A stretch of 64,000 bases of DNA from Pseudomonas monteilii NBRC 103158 = DSM 14164. GTDB lineage: Bacteria; Pseudomonadota; Gammaproteobacteria; Pseudomonadales; Pseudomonadaceae. The position numbers were made by a program, and so were the translations under genes. Every line of letters starts with the position of its first letter. The stretch's first letter is position 1. Of this stretch, positions 11,018 to 21,777 are shown piece after piece. Where the stretch lies: the NCBI RefSeq assembly GCF_000730605.1, contig NZ_BBIS01000048.1, positions 1 through 64,000 of the forward strand, given 5' to 3'. The notes beneath the pieces were generated by a model. It was not told the DNA's origin and did no database searches. It was given only the letters and a program-made list of their open reading frames with translations.

Positions 11018-11575
11018 ATGGCTGACGAACAGCTGAATGAAAAAGACCTTAACGTTGAAGACACCGGTGCAGAAACCACTGCGGACGCCCGTGTTCTGGA
11101 ACTCGAGGAGCAGCTGGCCGCCGCCAAGGATCAGTCGCTGCGCGCTGTAGCCGACTTGCAGAACGTGCGCCGTCGCGCCGAGCAGGATGTGGAAAAAGCC
11201 CACAAGTTTGCCCTGGAGAAGTTCTCCAACGACCTGTTGCCGGTAATTGACAGCCTGGAACTGGCCCTGGCGCACTCCAATGACGAAGACGAGCAAGTCA
11301 AAGCCATTCGCGAAGGCGTCAAGCTGACCCTCAAGATGTTCCAGGACACCCTCAAGCGCTACAACCTCGAAGCCGTGGACCCGCACGGTGAGCCGTTCAA
11401 CCCGGAGCACCACCAGGCCATGGCTATGCAGGAAAGCGCTGAGGTCGAGCCGAACAGTGTGCTGAACGTGTTCCAGAAGGGTTACCTGCTGAACGGCCGC
11501 CTGCTGCGCCCCGCCATGGTGGTGGTCAGCAAGGCGCCGAGCGCGGCGCAACCCTCTATCAATGAAAAGGCTTGA
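11018..11575 (+). CDS. grpE: nucleotide exchange factor GrpE
   Basis: A 185-residue co-chaperone that releases ADP from DnaK. It has an acidic N-terminal tail, a long coiled-coil helix (from ~25 to 100) and a C-terminal beta-wing domain ending in LLRPAMVVVSKAP. The ATG at 11018 follows AGGAGAG; an in-frame upstream start would add six unneeded residues. It is the first gene of the heat-shock cluster, with its own sigma-32 promoter. Its stop codon overlaps the -35 element of the dnaK promoter. Confidence 0.97.
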   Translation: MADEQLNEKDLNVEDTGAETTADARVLELEEQLAAAKDQSLRAVADLQNVRRRAEQDVEKAHKFALEKFSNDLLPVIDSLELALAHSNDEDEQVKAIREGVKLTLKMFQDTLKRYNLEAVDPHGEPFNPEHHQAMAMQESAEVEPNSVLNVFQKGYLLNGRLLRPAMVVVSKAPSAAQPSINEKA

Positions 11576-11598
11576 AATCCATCGGGGCATCCCCATTT
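11571..11598 (+). promoter_or_regulatory. sigma-32 heat-shock promoter of dnaK
   Basis: Exact RpoH consensus: -35 CTTGAAA (11571-11577), 13-base spacer, -10 CCCCATTT (11591-11598). The grpE stop codon TGA (11573-11575) lies inside the -35 element. dnaK starts 78 bases downstream. Confidence 0.94.
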
Positions 11599-11676
11599 AG
11601 GTGTCAAGCCTTCAAGTATTACCGCAGTTGGCCAAAGTAGTCGCTGCTACCAAATTCAAGTTTCGGGAGAGTTAAC

Positions 11677-13602
<1,926 letters not shown>

Positions 13603-13625
13603 TCCCTGCATGTTGTCGGCCAGTT

Positions 13626-13643
13626 CACCGCCGTTTGGCGGTG
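13626..13643 (+). terminator. hairpin after dnaK
   Basis: Perfect 7-bp stem CACCGCC / GGCGGTG with a GTTT loop, 23 bases after the dnaK stop. There is no strong U-run, so it probably causes partial termination or 3' protection and lowers dnaJ relative to dnaK. Confidence 0.55.
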
Positions 13644-13662
13644 AGCTGGTAGGATGTCGCCG

Positions 13663-13682
13663 CGCGGGGGCTTGCTCCCGCG
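13663..13682. repeat. GC-rich palindrome between dnaK and dnaJ
   Basis: Inverted repeat CGCGGGGG-CTTG-CTCCCGCG, 8 bp with one G-T pair. It resembles the common Pseudomonas intergenic palindrome core built on GCGGG...CCCGC, a different family from the GGCCTCTTCGCGGG element. Confidence 0.6.
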
Positions 13683-13797
13683 TTGGCGTATCTGGAATTC
13701 GAGAATTTTTACAGTATCTGTCAGCGCTCCTGGAGGGGGCGGCAGGTGCTGATGGCGCGGCGCAGATGCCAGACGCCCAACAAGGTGCAAATGACCT

Positions 13798-14922
13798 ATG
13801 TCCAAGCGTGATTACTATGAGGTTCTGGGTGTCGAGCGCGGCGCCAGTGAAGCTGACCTCAAAAAGGCTTACCGCCGACTGGCGATGAAGTACCACCCGG
13901 ACCGCAACCCGGGCGATAAAGAGTCGGAAGACAAGTTCAAAGAGGCCAACGAGGCCTACGAAGTACTGTCTGATGCCAGCAAGCGTGCGGCGTTCGACCA
14001 GTACGGCCATGCAGGCGTAGACCCAAGCATGGGTGGCGGCGGTGCTGGCTTCGGCGGCGCCAACTTCTCCGACATTTTCGGCGATGTATTCAGTGACTTC
14101 TTCGGTGGCGGCCGTGGTGGTGGTCGTGGCGGTGCCCAGCGTGGCAGCGACCTGCGTTACACCCTGGAGCTGAACCTGGAAGAAGCGGTGCGTGGCACCA
14201 CGGTCAGCATCCGCGTACCTACCCTGGTCAACTGCCAGCCTTGCGATGGTTCCGGCGCCAAGAAGGGCTCGACTCCATCGACTTGCCCGACTTGCGGTGG
14301 CATTGGCCAGGTGCGCATGCAGCAAGGTTTCTTCTCGGTACAACAGACCTGCCCGCGCTGCCATGGCCAGGGCAAGATCATCACCGACCCATGCACCTCG
14401 TGCCACGGCGAAGGCCGGGTCGAGGAATACAAGACGCTGTCGGTCAAGGTGCCGGCGGGCGTCGATACGGGCGACCGCATCCGCCTGTCTGGCGAGGGCG
14501 AGGCGGGTACCCATGGTGGCCCGACTGGCGACCTGTATGTGGTGATCAGCGTGCGTGAGCACGAGATCTTCCAGCGTGATGGCAAGCACCTGTATTGCGA
14601 AGTACCGATCAGCTACACCGACGCTGCCTTGGGTGGCGAGCTGGAAGTGCCGACCCTGGATGGCCGCGTGAAGCTGAAAATTCCGGAAGGTACCCAGACC
14701 GGCAAGCAGTTCCGCCTGCGTGGCAAGGGTGTGGCGCCGGTGCGTGGCGGTGGTGCGGGCGACCTGCTGTGCCGTGTGGCGGTGGAAACCCCGGTCAACC
14801 TCAGCCGTCGCCAGCGCGAGCTGCTGGAAGAACTGCGTGACTCGCTGGAAGGCGACAGCTCCCACTCGCCCAAGGCCAGTGGCTGGTTCGATGGCGTGAA
14901 GCGCTTCTTCGGCGATCTCTGA
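13798..14922 (+). CDS. dnaJ: co-chaperone DnaJ (Hsp40)
   Basis: A 374-residue type I Hsp40 that stimulates DnaK ATPase. It has a J-domain with HPD at residues 33-35, a Gly/Phe-rich linker (~75-115), four zinc-binding repeats (CQPCDGSG, CPTCGGIG, CPRCHGQG, CTSCHGEG), and C-terminal substrate-binding domains. A 195-base gap with two hairpins separates it from dnaK, and I see no separate sigma-32 promoter there. Confidence 0.98.
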   Translation: MSKRDYYEVLGVERGASEADLKKAYRRLAMKYHPDRNPGDKESEDKFKEANEAYEVLSDASKRAAFDQYGHAGVDPSMGGGGAGFGGANFSDIFGDVFSDFFGGGRGGGRGGAQRGSDLRYTLELNLEEAVRGTTVSIRVPTLVNCQPCDGSGAKKGSTPSTCPTCGGIGQVRMQQGFFSVQQTCPRCHGQGKIITDPCTSCHGEGRVEEYKTLSVKVPAGVDTGDRIRLSGEGEAGTHGGPTGDLYVVISVREHEIFQRDGKHLYCEVPISYTDAALGGELEVPTLDGRVKLKIPEGTQTGKQFRLRGKGVAPVRGGGAGDLLCRVAVETPVNLSRRQRELLEELRDSLEGDSSHSPKASGWFDGVKRFFGDL

Positions 14923-14935
14923 CAAGGAAAAGGCT

Positions 14936-15739
14936 ATGCGACGTATTGCAGTGATGGGTGCGGCGGGGCGGATGGGCAAGACCCTTATCGAGGCCGTGCA
15001 ACAAACGCCGGGTGCAGGGCTGACGGCGGCGATCGATCGCCCTGACAGCTCGCTCGTCGGGGCTGATGCCGGCGAGCTGGCGGCTCTTGGCCGGATTGGT
15101 GTGTTGTTGTCTGACGATCTGGCCAAGGTCGCCGACGAATTCGACGTGCTGATCGACTTCACCCACCCATCGGTGACCCTGAAAAACCTCGCATTCTGCC
15201 GCAAGCACGGTAAGGCGATGATCATCGGCACCACCGGTTTTACGGTTGAAGAAAAGCAGCTGCTGGCTGAGGCTGGCAAGGACATTCCAATTGTGTTCGC
15301 TGCCAACTTCAGCGTGGGTGTGAACCTTAGCCTGAAGCTGCTTGATCTGGCTGCCCGGGTGTTGGGCGATGATGTCGATATCGAGATCATCGAGGCGCAT
15401 CACCGGCACAAGGTCGATGCACCGTCGGGTACTGCGCTGCGCATGGGTGAAGTGGTTGCCAATGCGCTGGGCCGCGATCTGCAGGAAGTGGCCGTGTATG
15501 GCCGTGAAGGGCAGACTGGCGCGCGTGATCGCAAGACGATCGGCTTTGCCACTGTACGCGCCGGCGATGTGGTGGGTGATCACACCGTTCTGTTCGCAGC
15601 TGAAGGCGAGCGCCTGGAAATTACCCACAAGGCCTCCAGCCGCATGACGTTTGCCAAGGGTGCCGTGCGTGCGGCGCTGTGGCTGGATGGGCGTGAGCCT
15701 GGCCTGTACGATATGCAGGATGTGCTCGAACTGCATTGA
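14936..15739 (+). CDS. dapB: 4-hydroxy-tetrahydrodipicolinate reductase
   Basis: A 267-residue NAD(P)H-dependent enzyme of lysine/diaminopimelate synthesis. It has the Rossmann motif GAAGRMGKTLIE at the N-terminus and the family signature EAHHRHKVDAPSGTA with catalytic histidines and lysine near residue 155-165. It starts 13 bases after dnaJ, so it may be read from the same transcript, and is followed by the carA leader. Confidence 0.98.
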   Translation: MRRIAVMGAAGRMGKTLIEAVQQTPGAGLTAAIDRPDSSLVGADAGELAALGRIGVLLSDDLAKVADEFDVLIDFTHPSVTLKNLAFCRKHGKAMIIGTTGFTVEEKQLLAEAGKDIPIVFAANFSVGVNLSLKLLDLAARVLGDDVDIEIIEAHHRHKVDAPSGTALRMGEVVANALGRDLQEVAVYGREGQTGARDRKTIGFATVRAGDVVGDHTVLFAAEGERLEITHKASSRMTFAKGAVRAALWLDGREPGLYDMQDVLELH

Positions 15740-15821
15740 GCCTTGCAAGGGCCTGGCCCACGATTGGGGTGCGATGCACCCCTTTGTCGCAATCTTGTGT
15801 TTTAGAGACACATCCGCGGTA

Positions 15822-15939
15822 GACCCAAAACGCACTTTTCTGTAAGCTACAGCTTTAGTGTGTCCACTAAAAGCGCGCAGCGAATTGAATTCAGCACATG
15901 AAAGCGGGGTGACGTGTCCATACGTCACTCCGCTTTTTT
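15822..15939 (+). promoter_or_regulatory. carA leader with attenuator-like terminator
   Basis: A strong intrinsic terminator (15-bp stem 15901-15915 / 15922-15936, 6-base loop, then a T-run) sits 45 bases before the carA start. An earlier stem formed by GCTTTAGTG and CACTAAAAGC (15852-15874) precedes it. A weak sigma-70 promoter (TAGACC-17-TAAGCT) may start this leader. A terminator placed inside the leader of a pyrimidine/arginine gene suggests attenuation, though it could partly serve to end dapB transcripts. I could not identify a convincing leader peptide. Confidence 0.65.
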
Positions 15940-15984
15940 GCAACCTGCGATCGCCCTTTCATGCTTGATTTACGGGAGGTCTTC

Positions 15985-17121
15985 TTGACAAAGCCAGCCA
16001 TACTCGCCCTTGCCGACGGCAGTATTTTCCGCGGTGAAGCTATCGGTGCCGACGGTCAGACCGTTGGTGAGGTGGTATTCAACACCGCTATGACCGGCTA
16101 CCAGGAAATCCTTACAGACCCTTCCTACGCGCAGCAAATCGTTACCCTGACCTACCCGCACATCGGCAACACCGGTACCACGCCGGAAGATGCCGAGTCG
16201 AACCGCGTCTGGTCCGCTGGCCTGGTCATCCGTGACCTGCCGCTGCTGGCCAGCAACTGGCGTAACACCCAGTCGCTGCCTGAGTACCTCAAGGCCAACA
16301 ACGTTGTTGCCATCGCTGGCATCGACACCCGTCGCCTGACCCGAATCCTGCGTGAAAAGGGCGCCCAGAACGGTTGCATCCTCGCCGGTGACAACATCAG
16401 CGAAGAAGCCGCCATTGCCGCCGCCCGCGGCTTCCCGGGCCTGAAGGGCATGGACCTGGCCAAGGTCGTTTCCACCAAGGAACGCTACGAGTGGCGCTCC
16501 AGCGTGTGGGAACTGAAGACCGACAGCCACCCGACCATCGATGCGGCCGACCTGCCGTACCACGTGGTTGCCTTCGACTACGGCGTCAAGCTGAACATCC
16601 TGCGCATGCTGGTGGCCCGTGGCTGCCGCGTGACCGTGGTACCGGCCCAGACTCCGGCCAGCGAAGTGCTGGCACTCAACCCGGATGGCGTGTTCCTGTC
16701 CAACGGCCCTGGTGACCCTGAGCCTTGCGACTACGCGATCCAGGCGATCAAGGAAATCCTCGAAACCGAGATCCCGGTATTCGGCATCTGCCTCGGCCAC
16801 CAGTTGCTGGCCCTGGCTTCCGGCGCCAAGACCGTGAAAATGGGCCACGGCCACCACGGTGCCAACCACCCGGTCCAGGACCTGGACACCGGCGTGGTCA
16901 TGATCACCAGCCAGAACCACGGCTTTGCCGTTGACGAGGCCACCCTGCCGGGCAACGTCCGCGCCATTCACAAGTCGCTGTTCGACGGCACCCTGCAGGG
17001 TATCGAGCGCACTGACAAGAGCGCGTTCAGCTTCCAGGGCCACCCTGAAGCGAGCCCAGGCCCGACCGACGTCGCGCCACTGTTCGATCGTTTCACCGAT
17101 GCCATGGCCAAGCGCCGCTGA
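15985..17121 (+). CDS. carA: carbamoyl-phosphate synthase small subunit
   Basis: A 378-residue glutaminase subunit supplying ammonia to CarB for arginine and pyrimidine synthesis. It has an N-terminal CPSase small domain (LADGSIFRGEAIG) and a C-terminal class-I amidotransferase with nucleophile Cys269 in FGICLGHQLLAL. I chose the TTG at 15985: GGGAGG lies 6 bases upstream and the protein then begins MTKPAILALADG as in Pseudomonas CarA. The ATG at 15961 would add eight residues with no ribosome site. Just 105 bases follow before carB. Confidence 0.95.
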   Translation: MTKPAILALADGSIFRGEAIGADGQTVGEVVFNTAMTGYQEILTDPSYAQQIVTLTYPHIGNTGTTPEDAESNRVWSAGLVIRDLPLLASNWRNTQSLPEYLKANNVVAIAGIDTRRLTRILREKGAQNGCILAGDNISEEAAIAAARGFPGLKGMDLAKVVSTKERYEWRSSVWELKTDSHPTIDAADLPYHVVAFDYGVKLNILRMLVARGCRVTVVPAQTPASEVLALNPDGVFLSNGPGDPEPCDYAIQAIKEILETEIPVFGICLGHQLLALASGAKTVKMGHGHHGANHPVQDLDTGVVMITSQNHGFAVDEATLPGNVRAIHKSLFDGTLQGIERTDKSAFSFQGHPEASPGPTDVAPLFDRFTDAMAKRR

Positions 17122-17226
17122 GCATCCTGCTTCAAGGCCCCGGGCCGGCTCGCGCCGCGCCCGGAAGCGCCTGACCCAGATTGTTCAAAGCGGCTTGCCG
17201 ACTGACCCCGGATTTGAGTGACAACC

Positions 17227-20200
17227 ATGCCAAAACGTACAGACATCAAAAGCATCCTGATTCTCGGCGCTGGCCCGATCGTGATCGGCCAGGCCTGCGA
17301 ATTCGACTACTCCGGCGCCCAGGCTTGTAAAGCCCTGCGCGAGGAAGGTTTCCGCGTCATCCTGGTGAACTCCAACCCAGCCACCATCATGACCGACCCG
17401 GCCATGGCCGACGCCACCTACATCGAGCCGATCAAATGGCAGTCGGTGGCCAAGATCATCGAGAAAGAGCGCCCAGACGCCGTCCTGCCGACCATGGGTG
17501 GCCAGACCGCACTGAACTGCGCCCTGGACCTGGAGCGCCACGGCGTTCTGGAGAAGTTCGGCGTAGAGATGATCGGTGCCAACGCCGACACCATCGACAA
17601 GGCCGAAGACCGTTCGCGCTTCGACAAGGCCATGAAGGACATCGGCCTGGAGTGCCCGCGCTCCGGTATCGCCCACAGCATGGAAGAGGCCAATGCGGTC
17701 CTCGAGAAGCTCGGTTTCCCATGCATCATCCGCCCGTCGTTCACCATGGGCGGTACGGGGGGTGGTATCGCCTACAACCGTGAAGAGTTCGAAGAAATCT
17801 GCACCCGTGGTCTGGACCTGTCGCCGACCAAAGAGCTGCTGATCGACGAATCGCTGATCGGCTGGAAAGAGTACGAGATGGAAGTGGTCCGTGACAAAAA
17901 GGACAACTGCATCATCGTATGCTCGATCGAGAACTTCGACCCGATGGGCGTGCACACCGGTGACTCGATCACCGTTGCTCCGGCACAGACCCTGACCGAC
18001 AAGGAATACCAGATCATGCGCAACGCCTCGCTGGCGGTGCTGCGTGAAATCGGTGTTGAAACCGGCGGTTCCAACGTTCAGTTCGGTATCTGCCCGAACA
18101 CCGGCCGCATGGTCGTGATCGAGATGAACCCGCGTGTGTCGCGTTCCTCGGCACTGGCCTCCAAGGCTACCGGCTTCCCGATCGCCAAAATCGCTGCCAA
18201 GCTGGCCATTGGTTACACCCTCGACGAACTGCAGAACGACATCACCGGCGGCCGCACCCCGGCGTCCTTCGAGCCGTCGATCGACTACGTCGTCACCAAG
18301 CTGCCACGCTTCGCCTTCGAGAAATTCCCGAAAGCCGACGCCCGCCTGACCACCCAGATGAAGTCTGTGGGTGAAGTCATGGCCATCGGCCGTACCTTCC
18401 AGGAATCCCTGCAGAAAGCCCTGCGCGGCCTGGAAGTCGGTGCCTGCGGCCTCGACCCGAAAGTCGACCTGGCCAGCCCGGAAGCTGCCGGCATCCTCAA
18501 GCGCGAGCTGACTGTGCCGGGTGCCGAGCGTATCTGGTACGTGGCTGACGCCATGCGTTCCGGCATGACCATCGAGGAAATCTTCGAGCTGACCGGCATC
18601 GACCTGTGGTTCCTGGTGCAGATGGAAGACCTGATCAAGGAAGAAGAGAAGGTCAAGACCCTGGCCCTGTCGGCGATCGACAAGGACTACATGCTGCGCC
18701 TCAAGCGCAAGGGCTTCTCGGACCAGCGTCTGGCCAAGCTGCTGGGCATCACCGACAAGAACCTGCGCCGTCACCGCCACAAGCTGGAAGTGTTCCCGGT
18801 CTACAAACGCGTCGACACCTGCGCCGCCGAGTTCGCCACCGACACCGCCTACCTGTACTCCACCTACGAGGAAGAGTGCGAGGCCAACCCGTCGACCCGC
18901 GACAAGATCATGATCCTGGGCGGTGGCCCGAACCGTATCGGTCAAGGTATCGAGTTCGACTACTGCTGCGTACACGCCGCACTGGCGCTGCGTGAAGACG
19001 GTTACGAGACCATCATGGTCAACTGCAACCCGGAAACCGTCTCCACCGACTACGACACCTCCGACCGCCTGTACTTCGAGCCGCTGACCCTGGAAGACGT
19101 GCTGGAAGTTTGCCGCGTCGAGAAGCCGAAAGGCGTGATCGTGCACTATGGCGGCCAGACGCCGCTGAAACTGGCCCGCGCCCTGGAAGAAGCCGGCGTA
19201 CCGATCATTGGTACCAGCCCGGACGCTATCGACCGCGCCGAAGACCGTGAGCGCTTCCAGCAGATGGTTCAGCGCCTGAACCTGCTGCAGCCGCCAAACG
19301 CCACCGTACGCAGCGAAGAAGAAGCCATCAGCGCTGCTGGCAGCATCGGTTACCCGCTGGTGGTGCGCCCGTCGTACGTCCTGGGTGGCCGCGCCATGGA
19401 AATCGTCTACGAACTGGACGAGCTCAAGCGCTACCTGCGTGAAGCCGTACAGGTGTCCAACGACAGCCCGGTACTGCTCGACCACTTCCTCAACTGCGCC
19501 ATCGAGATGGACGTGGACGCCGTGTGCGACGGTACCGATGTGGTGATCGGCGCAATCATGCAGCACATCGAGCAGGCCGGCGTTCACTCCGGTGACTCGG
19601 CGTGCTCGCTGCCACCTTACTCGCTGAGCAAGGAAGTGCAGGACGAAGTTCGCGTACAGGTCAAGAAAATGGCCCTGGAGCTGGGCGTCGTCGGCCTGAT
19701 GAACGTGCAGTTGGCCCTGCAAGGCGACAAGATCTATGTGATCGAAGTCAACCCGCGCGCCTCGCGTACCGTGCCGTTCGTGTCCAAGTGCATCGGCACT
19801 TCCCTGGCCATGATCGCCGCCCGCGTGATGGCTGGCAAAACCCTGAAAGAGCTGGGCTTCACCCAGGAAATCATCCCGAACTTCTACAGCGTCAAGGAAG
19901 CCGTCTTCCCGTTCGCCAAGTTCCCAGGGGTTGACCCGATCCTCGGCCCTGAGATGAAATCGACCGGTGAAGTCATGGGCGTGGGTGACAGCTTCGGTGA
20001 AGCCTTCGCCAAGGCCCAGATGGGTGCCAGCGAAGTGCTGCCGACCGGCGGTACCGCGTTCATCAGCGTGCGTGACGACGACAAGCCACAAGTGGCTGGC
20101 GTTGCTCGCGACCTGATCGCCCTGGGCTTCGAAGTGGTTGCAACTGCTGGCACCGCCAAGGTTATCGAAGCGGCTGGCCTGAAAGTGCGCCGTGTGAACA

Positions 20201-20448
20201 AGGTGACCGAAGGTCGCCCGCACGTGGTCGACATGATCAAGAACGACGAAGTGTCGCTGATCATCAACACCACCGAAGGCCGTCAGTCGATCGCCGATTC
20301 CTACTCGATTCGTCGCAATGCGCTGCAGCACAAGATTTACTGCACCACTACCATTGCGGCCGGTGAAGCCATCTGCGAAGCGCTGAAGTTTGGTCCGGAA
20401 AAGACCGTTCGTCGCTTGCAAGATCTGCATGCAGGACTGAAAGCATGA
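17227..20448 (+). CDS. carB: carbamoyl-phosphate synthase large subunit
   Basis: A 1073-residue synthetase. It has two homologous ATP-grasp halves (first with ILILGAGPIVIGQACEFDYS, second with IMILGGGPNRIGQGIEFDY), an oligomerisation domain between them, and a C-terminal methylglyoxal-synthase-like allosteric domain from about residue 936. The ATG at 17227 gives the normal N-terminus MPKRTDIKS; an in-frame GTG lies three codons upstream. Its TGA overlaps the greA ATG (ATGA). Confidence 0.98.
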   Translation: MPKRTDIKSILILGAGPIVIGQACEFDYSGAQACKALREEGFRVILVNSNPATIMTDPAMADATYIEPIKWQSVAKIIEKERPDAVLPTMGGQTALNCALDLERHGVLEKFGVEMIGANADTIDKAEDRSRFDKAMKDIGLECPRSGIAHSMEEANAVLEKLGFPCIIRPSFTMGGTGGGIAYNREEFEEICTRGLDLSPTKELLIDESLIGWKEYEMEVVRDKKDNCIIVCSIENFDPMGVHTGDSITVAPAQTLTDKEYQIMRNASLAVLREIGVETGGSNVQFGICPNTGRMVVIEMNPRVSRSSALASKATGFPIAKIAAKLAIGYTLDELQNDITGGRTPASFEPSIDYVVTKLPRFAFEKFPKADARLTTQMKSVGEVMAIGRTFQESLQKALRGLEVGACGLDPKVDLASPEAAGILKRELTVPGAERIWYVADAMRSGMTIEEIFELTGIDLWFLVQMEDLIKEEEKVKTLALSAIDKDYMLRLKRKGFSDQRLAKLLGITDKNLRRHRHKLEVFPVYKRVDTCAAEFATDTAYLYSTYEEECEANPSTRDKIMILGGGPNRIGQGIEFDYCCVHAALALREDGYETIMVNCNPETVSTDYDTSDRLYFEPLTLEDVLEVCRVEKPKGVIVHYGGQTPLKLARALEEAGVPIIGTSPDAIDRAEDRERFQQMVQRLNLLQPPNATVRSEEEAISAAGSIGYPLVVRPSYVLGGRAMEIVYELDELKRYLREAVQVSNDSPVLLDHFLNCAIEMDVDAVCDGTDVVIGAIMQHIEQAGVHSGDSACSLPPYSLSKEVQDEVRVQVKKMALELGVVGLMNVQLALQGDKIYVIEVNPRASRTVPFVSKCIGTSLAMIAARVMAGKTLKELGFTQEIIPNFYSVKEAVFPFAKFPGVDPILGPEMKSTGEVMGVGDSFGEAFAKAQMGASEVLPTGGTAFISVRDDDKPQVAGVARDLIALGFEVVATAGTAKVIEAAGLKVRRVNKVTEGRPHVVDMIKNDEVSLIINTTEGRQSIADSYSIRRNALQHKIYCTTTIAAGEAICEALKFGPEKTVRRLQDLHAGLKA

Positions 20449-20927
20449 GCATTACCAAGTACCCGATGACCGTCCAGGGCGCTCGCGCCCTGGAAGAGGA
20501 GCACCTGTTCCTGAGCAAGACCGAGCGCCCGCGCCTGAGCCAGGCAATCGGCGAAGCGCGCGAACTGGGTGACCTCAAGGAAAACGCCGAATACCATGCC
20601 GCCCGCGAAGAGCAGGGCATGGTCGAAGCGCGTATCCGCGATATCGAAGGCCGCCTACAGAACTCGGTGGTGATCGACGTGACCACCATCCCCCACACCG
20701 GCAAGGTCATCTTCGGTACCACCGTAGACCTGGAAAACACCGAGACCGGTGACCAGGTGACCTACCAGATCGTTGGCGAGGACGAAGCCGACATCAAGAA
20801 GGGCAAGCTCTCGGCCGGTGCGCCGATTGCCCGTGCCATCATCGGCAAGGAAGAAGGTGATATTGTCGTCGTCAAGACGCCTAGTGGCACGGTCGAGTAC
20901 GAGATTGTCGAAGTCAAGCACATCTGA
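20445..20927 (+). CDS. greA: transcript cleavage factor GreA
   Basis: A 160-residue factor that enters the RNA polymerase secondary channel and rescues backtracked complexes. The N-terminal antiparallel coiled coil carries the acidic tip (ARELGDLKENAEYHAAREEQ, about residues 39-58), and the C-terminal FKBP-like domain has GDQVTYQIVGEDEAD. It overlaps carB by 4 bases, indicating translational coupling. Confidence 0.97.
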   Translation: MSITKYPMTVQGARALEEEHLFLSKTERPRLSQAIGEARELGDLKENAEYHAAREEQGMVEARIRDIEGRLQNSVVIDVTTIPHTGKVIFGTTVDLENTETGDQVTYQIVGEDEADIKKGKLSAGAPIARAIIGKEEGDIVVVKTPSGTVEYEIVEVKHI

Positions 20928-21354
20928 CCGGCGCCTGCGGGCGCCGTCCCTCGAGGGGATCCTCTGGCAGCTGGCCCAGGTTTTCTGGGTTGGTGGCCTT
21001 TGGGTGTTTCACGTGGGGCTGGTGCCTGCGCTCAAAGTCAGTGGCCTGGCGCCGCTGCTGGTGCAGGATATCGCCGGGCAGATCGACCGCTGGTTGATCG
21101 GTGTGGCGTTGCTTGGCTTGTTGACCCAGCTGGCAGTGCTGGCAAGGGTGGACGGCCTGGCGGCCTGGTGGCGGCAGTTCCGTGGCCAGATGCTGTTGCT
21201 CGGCTTCGGCGCCTGCGTGGGGTACTACACCTTGCGCTACGGTATTTCCGTGGGCGAGCGCTGGCAGATGTTCTGCTTCTTGGTACTGGGCTTTTCCGGC
21301 ATCGTGCTGGTGGCCCAGCCGGTGCCGGTCAGGGCGCGTTCGCCGCGCCACTGA
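20905..21354 (+). CDS. DUF4149-type four-helix membrane protein
   Basis: A 149-residue hydrophobic protein of no known function. Four predicted membrane segments are visible: WQLAQVFWVGGLWVFHVGLV, LIGVALLGLLTQLAVL, QMLLLGFGACVGYYTL and MFCFLVLGFSGIVLVA. The reading frame overlaps the greA 3' end, and the TTG at 20905 (MSKSSTSDRR) is the best placed start, overlapping greA by 23 bases. There is no ATG between that point and the first membrane segment, so the start is uncertain. Homologues sit after greA in other pseudomonads. Confidence 0.78.
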   Translation: MSKSSTSDRRLRAPSLEGILWQLAQVFWVGGLWVFHVGLVPALKVSGLAPLLVQDIAGQIDRWLIGVALLGLLTQLAVLARVDGLAAWWRQFRGQMLLLGFGACVGYYTLRYGISVGERWQMFCFLVLGFSGIVLVAQPVPVRARSPRH

Positions 21355-21366
21355 CCGGAGCCACCG

Positions 21367-21675
21367 TTACTTGTAGCGGTGGATGTTGGACAGCTGCTTG
21401 TTCGGCTGTGGATTCTTGCGGTAGATCAGGGCTTTCTTGCCAATGGTCTGCACCAGCTCGGCACGGCCAGCCTTGCACAGCTCGGCAATGGTTTCGGCGC
21501 GTTCTTCGCGGTCTTCCGAGCGAATCTCGACCTTGATCAGTTCATGGTCGACCAGCGCGCGTTCCAGTTCGGCGATGACGCCTTCATTCAAACCGTTGCC
21601 AGCAACGATCAGGACCGGCTTCAGGTCATGACCAATGGACTTGTATTGCTTCTTCTGCTCGTTATTGAGCGGCAT
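21367..21675 (-). CDS. yhbY: CRM-domain RNA-binding protein YhbY
   Basis: A 102-residue single CRM (KH-like) domain protein that associates with pre-50S ribosomes. It begins MPLNNEQKKQYKSIGHDLKP and has the characteristic GNGLNEGVIAELERALVDHE loop. The start at 21675 follows AAAGGG and excludes 25 upstream codons of unlikely sequence. It is divergent from rlmE, the same pairing as in E. coli. Confidence 0.93.
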   Translation of the reverse strand: MPLNNEQKKQYKSIGHDLKPVLIVAGNGLNEGVIAELERALVDHELIKVEIRSEDREERAETIAELCKAGRAELVQTIGKKALIYRKNPQPNKQLSNIHRYK

Positions 21676-21777
21676 AATCTGACCCTTTCCGTCTGATTCT
21701 GTAAAATTGACGGGCATTTTACCCGAGGGCCACCGGCTCCGCCCAGTCAATCACGACGCATATCATCGAGGTGCCCC

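Noticed and set aside
15774..15845. A 23-codon frame (MHPFVAILCFRD...) before carA as a possible attenuation leader peptide
   Set aside because: It lies upstream of or over the only promoter I could propose, lacks a good ribosome site, and is not enriched for Arg or other regulatory codons.
17185..20430. A 1081-codon minus-strand frame antisense to carB
   Set aside because: Same codon-bias artefact; it mirrors carB almost end to end and has no ribosome site or domain.
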